From Chloroherpetonaceae bacterium (GTDB lineage: Bacteria > Bacteroidota > Chlorobiia > Chlorobiales > Thermochlorobacteraceae), in NCBI GenBank assembly GCA_033763895.1, contig JANRJQ010000010.1, positions 562,146 through 626,145 of the forward strand: a stretch of DNA of 64,000 bases, written 5' to 3'. Each line of letters opens with the position of its first letter. Within the stretch, counting starts at the first letter, position 1. The notes under the pieces are model-generated. The model saw only the letters and a program-made list of their open reading frames with translations. It had not been told where the DNA came from and searched no databases. Made by a program: the position numbers and the translations under genes. This document shows positions 35,106-43,249 of this stretch, one piece after another.

Positions 35106-36001
35106 CAGAAACCAAGCAATGGGACGTTCTATCGCTCTTAAAAACAACAACATCATTTTTTTCACAAAAAGGGATAGATGAACCAAAGCTTACTACTGAA
35201 CTTCTGCTTGCGGCGGTATTGAACCTAACAAGAATGGATTTATTTCTTTCGTTTGATAGACCAATTAGCCAAAGTGAGCTGGATTTGTTTCGAAGTTATT
35301 GTAAACGCAGACTTCAAGAAGAGCCGGTTCAATACATCTTAGGAACACAAAATTTCTTGGGATTTGATTTTGAGGTCAATTCTTCGGTATTAATCCCACG
35401 CCCTGAAACAGAACTTTTGGTTGAAGAAGTCATTGAGAATTTGAAAACTGAGGGCGCGCAAAATAGTCCTATTAAAATTCTTGATATCGGCACCGGATCC
35501 GGTGTTATCCCGATTTCAATGATTAAAAAGTTAGAATCAGTTTCTGCCGTTGCGATTGATATTTCAAAAGCAGCACTCTTCGTTGCTACTCGAAATGCTG
35601 AAAAGCATAAAGTTGAAAGCCGAATCAGTTTTATTCAGCTAGATGTACTAGATGAATCCTTTCTTTCAACATTAATGGGAAAAGAGGAAAGCCAATTTTC
35701 TGCGGTCGTTTCAAACCCACCCTATATCCCGGTTAAAGAAAAAAATATGTTGGCAGATCATGTCATTAAGTTTGAACCTCACCAAGCGCTTTTTTCGGAA
35801 ACGGGTTTTGAGTTTTATGAAAAGATTTCAAAAGACGCAACCCAACTGTTAAAAACGGGGGGGAAACTTTTTTTTGAACTTCATTCAGATGGCGCAAGTA
35901 CGGTAAGAAAAATTGTTGAGGCTGAGGGTTTTACCAATGTGAAGATAAAAAAGGATTATAGCGGCTTTCAGAGAATCTTAATCGCGGAGAAGCGATTCTA
36001 A
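35102..36001 (+). CDS. prmC: Peptide chain release factor N5-glutamine methyltransferase
   Basis: PrmC (HemK) methylates the GGQ glutamine of RF1 and RF2 using SAM, which speeds termination. The 299-residue protein has the helical N-terminal domain (LLLAAVLNLTRMDLFLSFDR, RLQEEPVQYILGTQNFLG), SAM motif KILDIGTGSGVIPI and the substrate motif NPPYIP near residue 206. It starts inside the end of the transglutaminase gene (ATGA overlap), so it belongs to the ATP-grasp cluster's transcript. It ends back to back with the GT2 gene at a shared TAATTA. Confidence 0.95.
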   Translation: MTETKQWDVLSLLKTTTSFFSQKGIDEPKLTTELLLAAVLNLTRMDLFLSFDRPISQSELDLFRSYCKRRLQEEPVQYILGTQNFLGFDFEVNSSVLIPRPETELLVEEVIENLKTEGAQNSPIKILDIGTGSGVIPISMIKKLESVSAVAIDISKAALFVATRNAEKHKVESRISFIQLDVLDESFLSTLMGKEESQFSAVVSNPPYIPVKEKNMLADHVIKFEPHQALFSETGFEFYEKISKDATQLLKTGGKLFFELHSDGASTVRKIVEAEGFTNVKIKKDYSGFQRILIAEKRF

Positions 36002-36865
36002 TTACTCCTTTAGCTGGTAGTTTTTATATTCTCCAATTCGATGCCCGGTCAATGATTCAATCCAATCTGAAACTTTATGGAGCAATGGCTTTGGCGTTAG
36101 TTTGGCCGAAAATAATTGTGCCCACCGTGCATCATGAGCAATTTTTTCTTGCATGACCATTGGGTGTGTTCCTGTAAATGTGGAGATATCAAAGAGCGGA
36201 CTGTTCCCAAAAGTCCACTCATGCGTAGGGGTTTCTTCATACAATCGGTTAAATGCGTAGAGCTTTAAATCCTGCTCTTGTGGCGGACGAACCCATCCAT
36301 AATGATAAATTTTTGCTTGACTTTGCAAACATTTAATTTTTTCAAATCTTTGAGAGTTGATTTTTTTCCGAAACCCCTGTGCATCGCCCCAAGAAACAAT
36401 GTTTCTATTATTTCGCACAACACGGATTTCATGCCGATACCACTTTCTTCCCGTTGCTAAAGTGGTATAATTCCCATAAAAATGGAGATAATTCAAAAGA
36501 ACGCCTTCAACTGATTGTTGTTCATCACTTCGTGCAATATCCCTTAGTAAAAGCACATAGTCATTTTCATGAATATTTTCATCGCCTTGTAAATACAAAC
36601 ACCAATCGCCTGTGCAATGAGAAAGGGCAATATCTGTTTGAGCAGCAAGGGTCTTTCCTCCTTTTAGGGTTGAATCCCAAACGGTTTCAATAATTTTAAG
36701 TTTTGGCGTCGAGAGTTTTTTAACAGCATCAAGAGTTCCATCTTCGCTTTTCCCAACAGCAATAACAACTTCATCGCAAAGGTTTAAAAGCGTCCTTAAA
36801 GTTTCTTGAAAGGGGTAGGAAAACTTTATTCCGTTTCGGATGAAGGTAAAACCAGAAAGTTTCAT
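36002..36865 (-). CDS. Family 2 glycosyltransferase
   Basis: This 287-residue protein has the GT-A start typical of GT2: FTFIRNGIKFSYPFQETL, CDEVVIAVGKSEDGTLDAV. A DxD-like segment follows in GDWCLYLQGDENIHEND. It lacks membrane helices. It is last in the ABC exporter-GT9-GT9-GT2 run and overlaps the preceding GT9 gene by 4 nt, which points to a role in adding a sugar to the LPS core or another surface glycan. The sugar is unknown. Confidence 0.85.
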   Translation of the reverse strand: MKLSGFTFIRNGIKFSYPFQETLRTLLNLCDEVVIAVGKSEDGTLDAVKKLSTPKLKIIETVWDSTLKGGKTLAAQTDIALSHCTGDWCLYLQGDENIHENDYVLLLRDIARSDEQQSVEGVLLNYLHFYGNYTTLATGRKWYRHEIRVVRNNRNIVSWGDAQGFRKKINSQRFEKIKCLQSQAKIYHYGWVRPPQEQDLKLYAFNRLYEETPTHEWTFGNSPLFDISTFTGTHPMVMQEKIAHDARWAQLFSAKLTPKPLLHKVSDWIESLTGHRIGEYKNYQLKE

Positions 36866-37983
36866 GTTTTAGTGAATATGTTTGTATTCTTAATGTCACT
36901 AATCAGAAAACGCGTTGCCTCCATCACAGGTTTAATTTCGAGATGATTTAAGGGAAAGAATTGTGGTGATTTTACAATTCGATATCGAACGCCGTAAGGT
37001 CGCCAAGATTCAATGTCTCCGCTTTCTGAGATAGAGGCATAAAGTTCAATAACCGCTGTATGAACAGCAGCAGCGGCATGCATAAATCCTGTATCGGGAG
37101 TGATAACTAAAAGTGCGTCTTTTATGATTTCCGCTGTTCTTTGAAACCCGTAAGAATAAGGGAATAAAACAGTGGTTGGAAAAAGCCGGTTTAATTTTTT
37201 TGCAGTTGCAAAATCGGTAGGCGTTGAGAAAATGACAATGGGATAAGGAAACTCCTTTTGATACAGCGAAATGAATTCAGCCCATCGTTCTAAACCCCAT
37301 TTTCGAGAAGCACTTCCGGAAGATAGATTAATTCCAATAAAGTTGTTTTTTTCAAGTTTATGTTTCAAGAAAAACGCACTTCCAAGGTCTGAGGGTTTGA
37401 ATCGAATGGAAAGAGGAAAATGCTTTTCTGCATCTTCTTCTGAAAGTGGTAATTGTGAAAAGGTTTGAACGGCAAGCGATAACCAGCGGGCAGCATAATG
37501 TTTTCCTACCAATTCAGGTGTGAAATCGTAGAATCGAGCATATTTTCGTTTTTCGTGAATGCTACTCAAATAAGAACCACGAGTTTTAGTTAAGGTAGTA
37601 AATAAAATATCTAAGGCGGGTTTCTCTCCAATAAAACTGAAAATCACGTCGTAATTGCGGTATCGCATTTCCCAAACTTCTTTAAGGCTTGAAAACCCGT
37701 TCAGAGATGTAACATTTGAAATACGCTCATCTTCACGAAAAAGAAATTCATTGTTTGGAGAAGCAAGGCAGTCGATTTCAATTTGAGGATTAATTGAGCG
37801 GAGATAATCAATAAGTGGCGTTGTACAAATCAAATCTCCTAATCGGTCGTAACGGAGAAGAAGGATGCGTTTCGTTCGTGAAGGGATAGGATGTTCTTTT
37901 CGCTTTCGAGGGAAAATTTTTAGGAATAACAAAAAAAGTAACACCAAATTGGCAGTTAAATTTAGAAGCCAAGCGTGTTTCAT
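36862..37983 (-). CDS. Family 9 glycosyltransferase (heptosyltransferase-like), copy 2
   Basis: The 373-residue protein has the GT9 pattern RILLLRYDRLGDLICTTPLIDYL, a second half with GINLSSGSASRKWGLERWAEF, and VITPDTGFMHAAAAVHTAVIELY for nucleotide-sugar binding. A hydrophobic N-terminal stretch (LNLTANLVLLFLLFLKIF) may anchor it to the membrane. GT9 enzymes add heptose to the LPS inner core. It overlaps the GT2 gene by 4 nt and follows the other GT9 copy by 13 nt. Confidence 0.88.
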   Translation of the reverse strand: MKHAWLLNLTANLVLLFLLFLKIFPRKRKEHPIPSRTKRILLLRYDRLGDLICTTPLIDYLRSINPQIEIDCLASPNNEFLFREDERISNVTSLNGFSSLKEVWEMRYRNYDVIFSFIGEKPALDILFTTLTKTRGSYLSSIHEKRKYARFYDFTPELVGKHYAARWLSLAVQTFSQLPLSEEDAEKHFPLSIRFKPSDLGSAFFLKHKLEKNNFIGINLSSGSASRKWGLERWAEFISLYQKEFPYPIVIFSTPTDFATAKKLNRLFPTTVLFPYSYGFQRTAEIIKDALLVITPDTGFMHAAAAVHTAVIELYASISESGDIESWRPYGVRYRIVKSPQFFPLNHLEIKPVMEATRFLISDIKNTNIFTKT

Positions 37984-37996
37984 AATTTAAGAGGAT

Positions 37997-39136
37997 TCAC
38001 GATGTGTATATTTTTTTTTCAGTTAAAAATAATTGAAAGCCATTGAAAACCTCTTGTGGCTTCAACTCTGAAACAGGGTCGAATTCATGTGCATAGTGCG
38101 TTCTGAATTCAGTTGAACAAGGTTGCCAAACCGGATGTGATGCAAGAGCAGTGCAAATAATATAGCTTGGGGTATTAAAGGTTGCCGCAAAATGAATGAC
38201 AGCGGTATCGGGCGAAAAAACAACTCGGGCCGATTGAGCCAGTGCCATCACATGAAAAAGCCCAAACGACTCCGGCGTATTGATAATATTCTTACTTCCA
38301 CTATTCTCCTTGATTCTCAAAGCCTCTGAACGATCTTCGGGTGCTGAAGAAATAATCACCGGAACCTTAGGGTATTGAGAAAGAAAAATATTGATGAATT
38401 CAGAATTGTTCGTTTCACCCCATTTTTTATAATCTAAGCGGGCTGAGAGGTTAAAAAGTAAAAACGATTTTGGCTCAATATTGTATTGCTTTAGAAATTG
38501 GTTCATTTCTTTTTCAATTTCAATTGGATAATAAAGGCTTTGCCGAATTTGATTCTCTGGATAAGACACGCCAAAAACAGATTCTCCAAGTGAAATCAAT
38601 TTTTTCCACAAAGGCCACTCCTCGTGCCCAACGGTGATCTGCTGATTAAAGAGAAAGCGGTAATACTCTCGATCTTCCGGCCAACCAATATCATAAGTCA
38701 CCTTAATTGAATTGGGTGCAAGCAGGTTTGCTAAAATTGCATCTCGGCTTACTCCATTGAGCGATAAAGCAAATGTGACACTATACTCACCTCGTGCATT
38801 CATGATGAGTTTAATTAACGAAGAAAGGGTTCGTTCCAAAATAAAAATCTGACTTAAGCGCTTATCATAGCGGAGGACTGGCTCGGCATGAGAGGAAGTA
38901 ACAACGCTGATTTTTAACTTAGGGTTAAAATCAAGTAGAAAGTTTATAAATGCAGTGGTTATCACCATATCGCCAATCACATCGTTACGTAAAATTAAAA
39001 CGTGATTGATTTCAGCGAGTTGAATGGGATTAGGGATGAATTGATTTCGAAAGATGTAGCGAAGTACAAATCGAAAAAGAAATCGCTTATTGAGAGTTTC
39101 AAGTCGCTTGAAAAAAATCTTCAGTGAAGCCCGCAT
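37997..39136 (-). CDS. Family 9 glycosyltransferase (heptosyltransferase-like), copy 1
   Basis: This 379-residue GT9 homologue shows HVLILRNDVIGDMVITTAFINF, FLLFNLSARLDYKKWGE and VVFSPDTAVIHFAATFNTPSY. It differs clearly from the neighbouring copy, so the two probably add different sugars or act at successive positions of the core. The 1-nt overlap with the ABC exporter gene (at 39136) marks one operon. Confidence 0.88.
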   Translation of the reverse strand: MRASLKIFFKRLETLNKRFLFRFVLRYIFRNQFIPNPIQLAEINHVLILRNDVIGDMVITTAFINFLLDFNPKLKISVVTSSHAEPVLRYDKRLSQIFILERTLSSLIKLIMNARGEYSVTFALSLNGVSRDAILANLLAPNSIKVTYDIGWPEDREYYRFLFNQQITVGHEEWPLWKKLISLGESVFGVSYPENQIRQSLYYPIEIEKEMNQFLKQYNIEPKSFLLFNLSARLDYKKWGETNNSEFINIFLSQYPKVPVIISSAPEDRSEALRIKENSGSKNIINTPESFGLFHVMALAQSARVVFSPDTAVIHFAATFNTPSYIICTALASHPVWQPCSTEFRTHYAHEFDPVSELKPQEVFNGFQLFLTEKKIYTS

Positions 39137-41004
39137 TAATGAAGTTCTTGTTTTTCTCTTTGAGCGAATTGCATCATATAAAGGGCATGATAGGCACCGG
39201 CTTTGGTAAGTAGCTCTTGATGTGTTCCTGATTCCAACAAGACCCCTTTTTCAAGAACATAGATACGATTGGCATTTTTAATTGTAGAAAGGCGATGAGC
39301 AATAACGATAGAGGTGCGATCTCTCATTGCATTATCGATTGCATCCTGTACTTTCTGTTCAGAAGCATTATCAAGAGCACTTGTCGCTTCATCAAAAATT
39401 AAGATTGGCGGATTTTTAAGCATTGCGCGGGCTATTGATAAACGCTGCCGCTGACCACCTGAAAGCCTTGTTCCACGATCTCCGATATTTGTTTCATAAG
39501 CGTTGGGGGTTTCATCTAATATAAAGTCATGAGCATTTGCCAATTTGGCCGCTTCAACGACTCGTTCCTGTGTTGTGTGTTCAAGAAGTCCATAGGCGAT
39601 ATTTCCGGCAATTGACTCATTGAAAAGCACAACTTCTTGATTTACAACGCCGAATAGAGCTCGTAAAGAATGGTAATCATATTCCTGAATATCAATTCCA
39701 TCAATTAATATTTTTCCTTTTTCGATGTCATAAAACCTTAAGAGTAAATCGACAATCGTTGATTTACCGGAACCGCTTTGCCCGACCAATGCAACGGTTT
39801 CTCCTTTATGAATCCGAAGGTTAACCCCTTTTAAGATATACTCGCCTTCAGGTGAAGAGGGATAACGAAACCACACCTCTTTGAACAAAATCTCGTGTTT
39901 CAAATCTTTGATTTGAATCGTTCCGTTTTCAATGCTTTGTTTGGTTTCTAAAATCTCAAATACTTTTTCAGCCGCAGGAAAACCTTCCTGTGCCCTTGAA
40001 ACTGTTTCGGCGACGATTTTAATCGGTCCCATCGCGGAAAAAAGTGCAAAAGCAAACACAATCAATTCAATTGATTGCATAGAGCCTTGAAATACCTGCA
40101 ATCCCCCATACCAAAGCACCAAGGCAATCGCACTTACACCAAGAGTTTCGTTAAGTGGACTAATCATTCCTCTCAAGGAAGAAATCTTCACACTTGCTCT
40201 CCGAAAAAGGTCAGTAAACTGACTAAATCTTCCCGTCTCGTAGTTCTCCATAACATTCGATTTAACCACCTTGATTCCACTGAAGACCTCTTGAAGATGG
40301 GAATTAATGTCTCCCATTTTTTGCTGCATAAAATCTGCTTGTTCACGAACCAGCTTACCGATTATCCTAATGAGCAATAAGCTACCAAGCGAAGTAAACA
40401 AAGCAAAAAGAGTCAATTTCCAACTGATAATGAGTAAGACAAGGAAATAAAAAAATGCCATCATTGCATTTCTTAGAATGATAATGAAGCTCGCTCCGAT
40501 TGTTTCACTAATAAAACGAACTTCATTATTGACATAATTCATCAACGTACCTACTCGATGATTATGAAAAAACCCGAGTTCCATTCCAATGATTTTATTG
40601 AAAACATCGTCTCGAAGTTTTTTGGTCGATTTCGTCTCAACTCGATAAACCAATTGATTTGAGAGGTAAATAAAAAAATTTTTGAGTACAAAAATCCCGA
40701 TCAAAAAAAGGCAGATATGCAAAAGGGTATCTTCGCGTGTTTGCCCTTGCATAGTGTTTTGGAAAAATTGAAGGAAGTTGTTTTTAATTTCATCAGTATT
40801 AATGAATGTAGGAGCGAATGTATTTGAAGGGGAAGAATCAGAAATAGGTTTTGATTGCGTATTAAAAACTGTATCAAGTAAAGGAAGGATAATGGAAATA
40901 GAAACAACGCTGAAAAGCGAAGCCAATACACTGACAACAATTGTAAGTGTAAGTTGATAACCCCTCGGTGCGAGATACCGGATGGTTTTAAAGTAAAGTT
41001 TCAT
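39136..41004 (-). CDS. MsbA-like ABC exporter (fused membrane and ATPase domains)
   Basis: The 622-residue half-transporter has six membrane helices in its first 330 residues and a C-terminal nucleotide-binding domain: Walker A VGQSGSGKST, signature LSGGQRQRLS, Walker B ILIFDEATSALD and the H-loop IVIAHRLST. It belongs to the MsbA/lipid-flippase branch; the operon with two GT9 and one GT2 gene suggests flipping of lipid A-core or a related lipid-linked glycan. It works as a homodimer in the inner membrane. Divergent from the TPR-kinase gene after a 98-nt gap. Confidence 0.9.
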   Translation of the reverse strand: MKLYFKTIRYLAPRGYQLTLTIVVSVLASLFSVVSISIILPLLDTVFNTQSKPISDSSPSNTFAPTFINTDEIKNNFLQFFQNTMQGQTREDTLLHICLFLIGIFVLKNFFIYLSNQLVYRVETKSTKKLRDDVFNKIIGMELGFFHNHRVGTLMNYVNNEVRFISETIGASFIIILRNAMMAFFYFLVLLIISWKLTLFALFTSLGSLLLIRIIGKLVREQADFMQQKMGDINSHLQEVFSGIKVVKSNVMENYETGRFSQFTDLFRRASVKISSLRGMISPLNETLGVSAIALVLWYGGLQVFQGSMQSIELIVFAFALFSAMGPIKIVAETVSRAQEGFPAAEKVFEILETKQSIENGTIQIKDLKHEILFKEVWFRYPSSPEGEYILKGVNLRIHKGETVALVGQSGSGKSTIVDLLLRFYDIEKGKILIDGIDIQEYDYHSLRALFGVVNQEVVLFNESIAGNIAYGLLEHTTQERVVEAAKLANAHDFILDETPNAYETNIGDRGTRLSGGQRQRLSIARAMLKNPPILIFDEATSALDNASEQKVQDAIDNAMRDRTSIVIAHRLSTIKNANRIYVLEKGVLLESGTHQELLTKAGAYHALYMMQFAQREKQELH

Positions 41005-41102
41005 CGATCATGATTGTTTAGACGAAGATACAACTTCCTTAAGGAGTAATTTCAATGCTTAAAATGGTGGAGTAAGTCAATTTCTTTATCTTCGGTTAGT
41101 TT

Positions 41103-43205
41103 TTGAATGACCAACCTAATTCGTTTTTTGTACCGATGCGCAACAAAGTGCCAAAAAACCTTGAAGAAGCTAAGGTTGAGATTTCCCGTTTGAACCACTT
41201 TTCTTGGGAAATGAGGCTTGAGTCGCCATTGAAAGGCATTGAGTGTGCTTTAGAAGCTTATGAATTGGCGCTGCAATGGAATCATGTATCCGGTATTGCT
41301 GAATCTCTCCGAAATCAAGGTGTTCTCAGTTGGTTCCTCTCCGATTATAATAATGCCCTTGTAAAACTGTTAAGCGGATTAAACTATGCACAAGCAAGTG
41401 ATGATAAATCGCTTGAATCTTCAATTCTTAACTGGCTTGGAAATACGCATGAGCGCTTGGGAAACAATGCAGCGGCTTTTGACTATCACTTGAAAAGTTT
41501 AAACCTTCGAGTTTTACTTAATGATAAAATCGGTCAAGCGGCTTCCCTCAATAATCTAGGAAATCTGCATTGGAGAATGTCCGACTTCGCAACAGCCCTC
41601 GACTATTATCAACAAGCCTTAAGAATTCGTGAAGTCAGTAATGATAAAATTACCATTGGGGCTTCGCTTAATAATATTACTGTTGTTTACTTTCATTTGG
41701 GGCAATACCAAAATGCCTTAAATTATGCTGAAAGAAGTATCGCTTTTTTTGAAGATTCAATTGATAAACGCGGTTTTGCAAATTCACTTAGCAACTACGC
41801 TCTTTGCTTGCAGAAATCGGGTAAACTTGAAGAGTCTCTTGAATATGCATCCCGTTCTTTGGAATTAAGAAGAGTTATTGGCGATCGGCAAGGTGAGGCA
41901 AATTCCCTCAACAACATTGGGCTTGTTTTGCTTCAGAAAAAACAATTCGATGAAGCACTTGAAAAATTTCAGGAAAGCCTTGCTATCACAGAGAAAATCG
42001 GGGATAGATTTTTTGAGGCAGAAACTTTAATCAATATTGCCTCAGTTTATTCTTCCCGAGCTGCTATATCCTCTGAAATGAAACCCACAAAAGAGTCTTA
42101 TGTGACGGATGATTTAATAGACTTTTCGACCGTCGGCCCTTTAGGACTTTTTGACCATCATCTTTTGAAATTTGCCGTTGAGTATATCGAAAAGGCATTA
42201 AAGGTTGCGGAAGAAATTCAATCCAAGCAATGGATCTATGAATCTTATCTCGCACTCTCAAAATGTTATAAAATGCTCGGCAATACAATGGAGGCTTTGA
42301 GAACTTATAAAGCATATCATGAAGTAAGGGAATTGGTATTTAGTGAGCGAAACGAGGAAAAGATAAAAGTGTTGAACGTGAAGTTTGAAATGGAACGCAA
42401 AAAAAAGGAAGCGGAAATTTATCGACTTAAAAATGTAGAACTTGCCAAAAAGAATTTAGAGTTGCAAAATGCAAAAGCCCTAAGAAGTGAATTTTTGAAA
42501 ATTGCTGCGACTGACCTCAAAGATCCTCTTGCTACTATTACCAGTTATGCTGACATGTTATCAGAGTCGATTGATCAATTCGATCCGAGATACCCCGGCA
42601 GAATCAAGCATTTATCAATCAATATGCTTGATTTAATTAATCGGCTCTTGCGAACCGGAATGCTCGATAGTGGGAACATTTCATTCACTCGAACCCCGAT
42701 CTCGCTTTTTGATTTAACCATCATGATTTTAGAATCTTACCGAAATATTGCGCAAGAAAAAAGGATAGAAATTGAAATAAAAAATTTGACTAAAAATCTT
42801 GCGATTTGCGATGAGGAAAGAACTGCTGAGATTATTCAAAATCTCTTATCGAATGCCATCAAGTTTTCTTATCCCGAAAAAAAGATCCTTTTTGAAATTT
42901 TTGACTTTGATCCCTACCGGCCCGGTGTTCATGCCATAACAAAAATTCTTGCTGATTTAGATTTGATTGCACTTTCAATTACCGATGAAGGTCAAGGTTT
43001 TTCAGAAGAGGATAAAAAAAATCTATTCAAAAGATTCCAACGCCTTTCATCCGAACCAACAGGTGGCGAACCCTCCGTAGGGTTAGGTTTAGCGATCTCA
43101 AAGGAACTTGCAGAAAAACAAGGAGGCACACTTTACCTTTATAGTGAAGGAAAAAATGCTGGCGCCACTTTTACATTGCTCTTGCCAAAATTTCAAACAA
43201 ATTAA
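41103..43205 (+). CDS. TPR-containing histidine-kinase-like protein lacking the phosphoacceptor His
   Basis: The frame begins with a TTG (700 residues); the ATG 11 codons on (41136) is a possible start. Residues about 20-440 carry TPRs (SLNNLGNLHWRMSDFATALDYYQQALRIRE). A coiled coil follows (KKKEAEIYRLKNVELAKK). The dimerisation segment reads AATDLKDPLATITSYADM: T470 takes the place of the histidine in the HDLKNP-type box. The ATPase domain looks complete: N-box NLLSNAIKFS, DEGQGFSEED, FKRFQRLS, GLGLAISKEL. So it can bind ATP but cannot autophosphorylate in the usual way. No membrane helix or signal peptide. The next gene is a paralogue 44 nt away. Confidence 0.85.
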   Translation: MNDQPNSFFVPMRNKVPKNLEEAKVEISRLNHFSWEMRLESPLKGIECALEAYELALQWNHVSGIAESLRNQGVLSWFLSDYNNALVKLLSGLNYAQASDDKSLESSILNWLGNTHERLGNNAAAFDYHLKSLNLRVLLNDKIGQAASLNNLGNLHWRMSDFATALDYYQQALRIREVSNDKITIGASLNNITVVYFHLGQYQNALNYAERSIAFFEDSIDKRGFANSLSNYALCLQKSGKLEESLEYASRSLELRRVIGDRQGEANSLNNIGLVLLQKKQFDEALEKFQESLAITEKIGDRFFEAETLINIASVYSSRAAISSEMKPTKESYVTDDLIDFSTVGPLGLFDHHLLKFAVEYIEKALKVAEEIQSKQWIYESYLALSKCYKMLGNTMEALRTYKAYHEVRELVFSERNEEKIKVLNVKFEMERKKKEAEIYRLKNVELAKKNLELQNAKALRSEFLKIAATDLKDPLATITSYADMLSESIDQFDPRYPGRIKHLSINMLDLINRLLRTGMLDSGNISFTRTPISLFDLTIMILESYRNIAQEKRIEIEIKNLTKNLAICDEERTAEIIQNLLSNAIKFSYPEKKILFEIFDFDPYRPGVHAITKILADLDLIALSITDEGQGFSEEDKKNLFKRFQRLSSEPTGGEPSVGLGLAISKELAEKQGGTLYLYSEGKNAGATFTLLLPKFQTN

Positions 43206-43249
43206 CTTGAGTTTGAAATCTTTCTTTAACATTCGGGAGTACATAATTA

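Noticed and set aside
36862-39136. The two GT9 genes as a recent duplication
   Set aside because: Apart from the family motifs they share little sequence, so the duplication is old or they come from different subfamilies.
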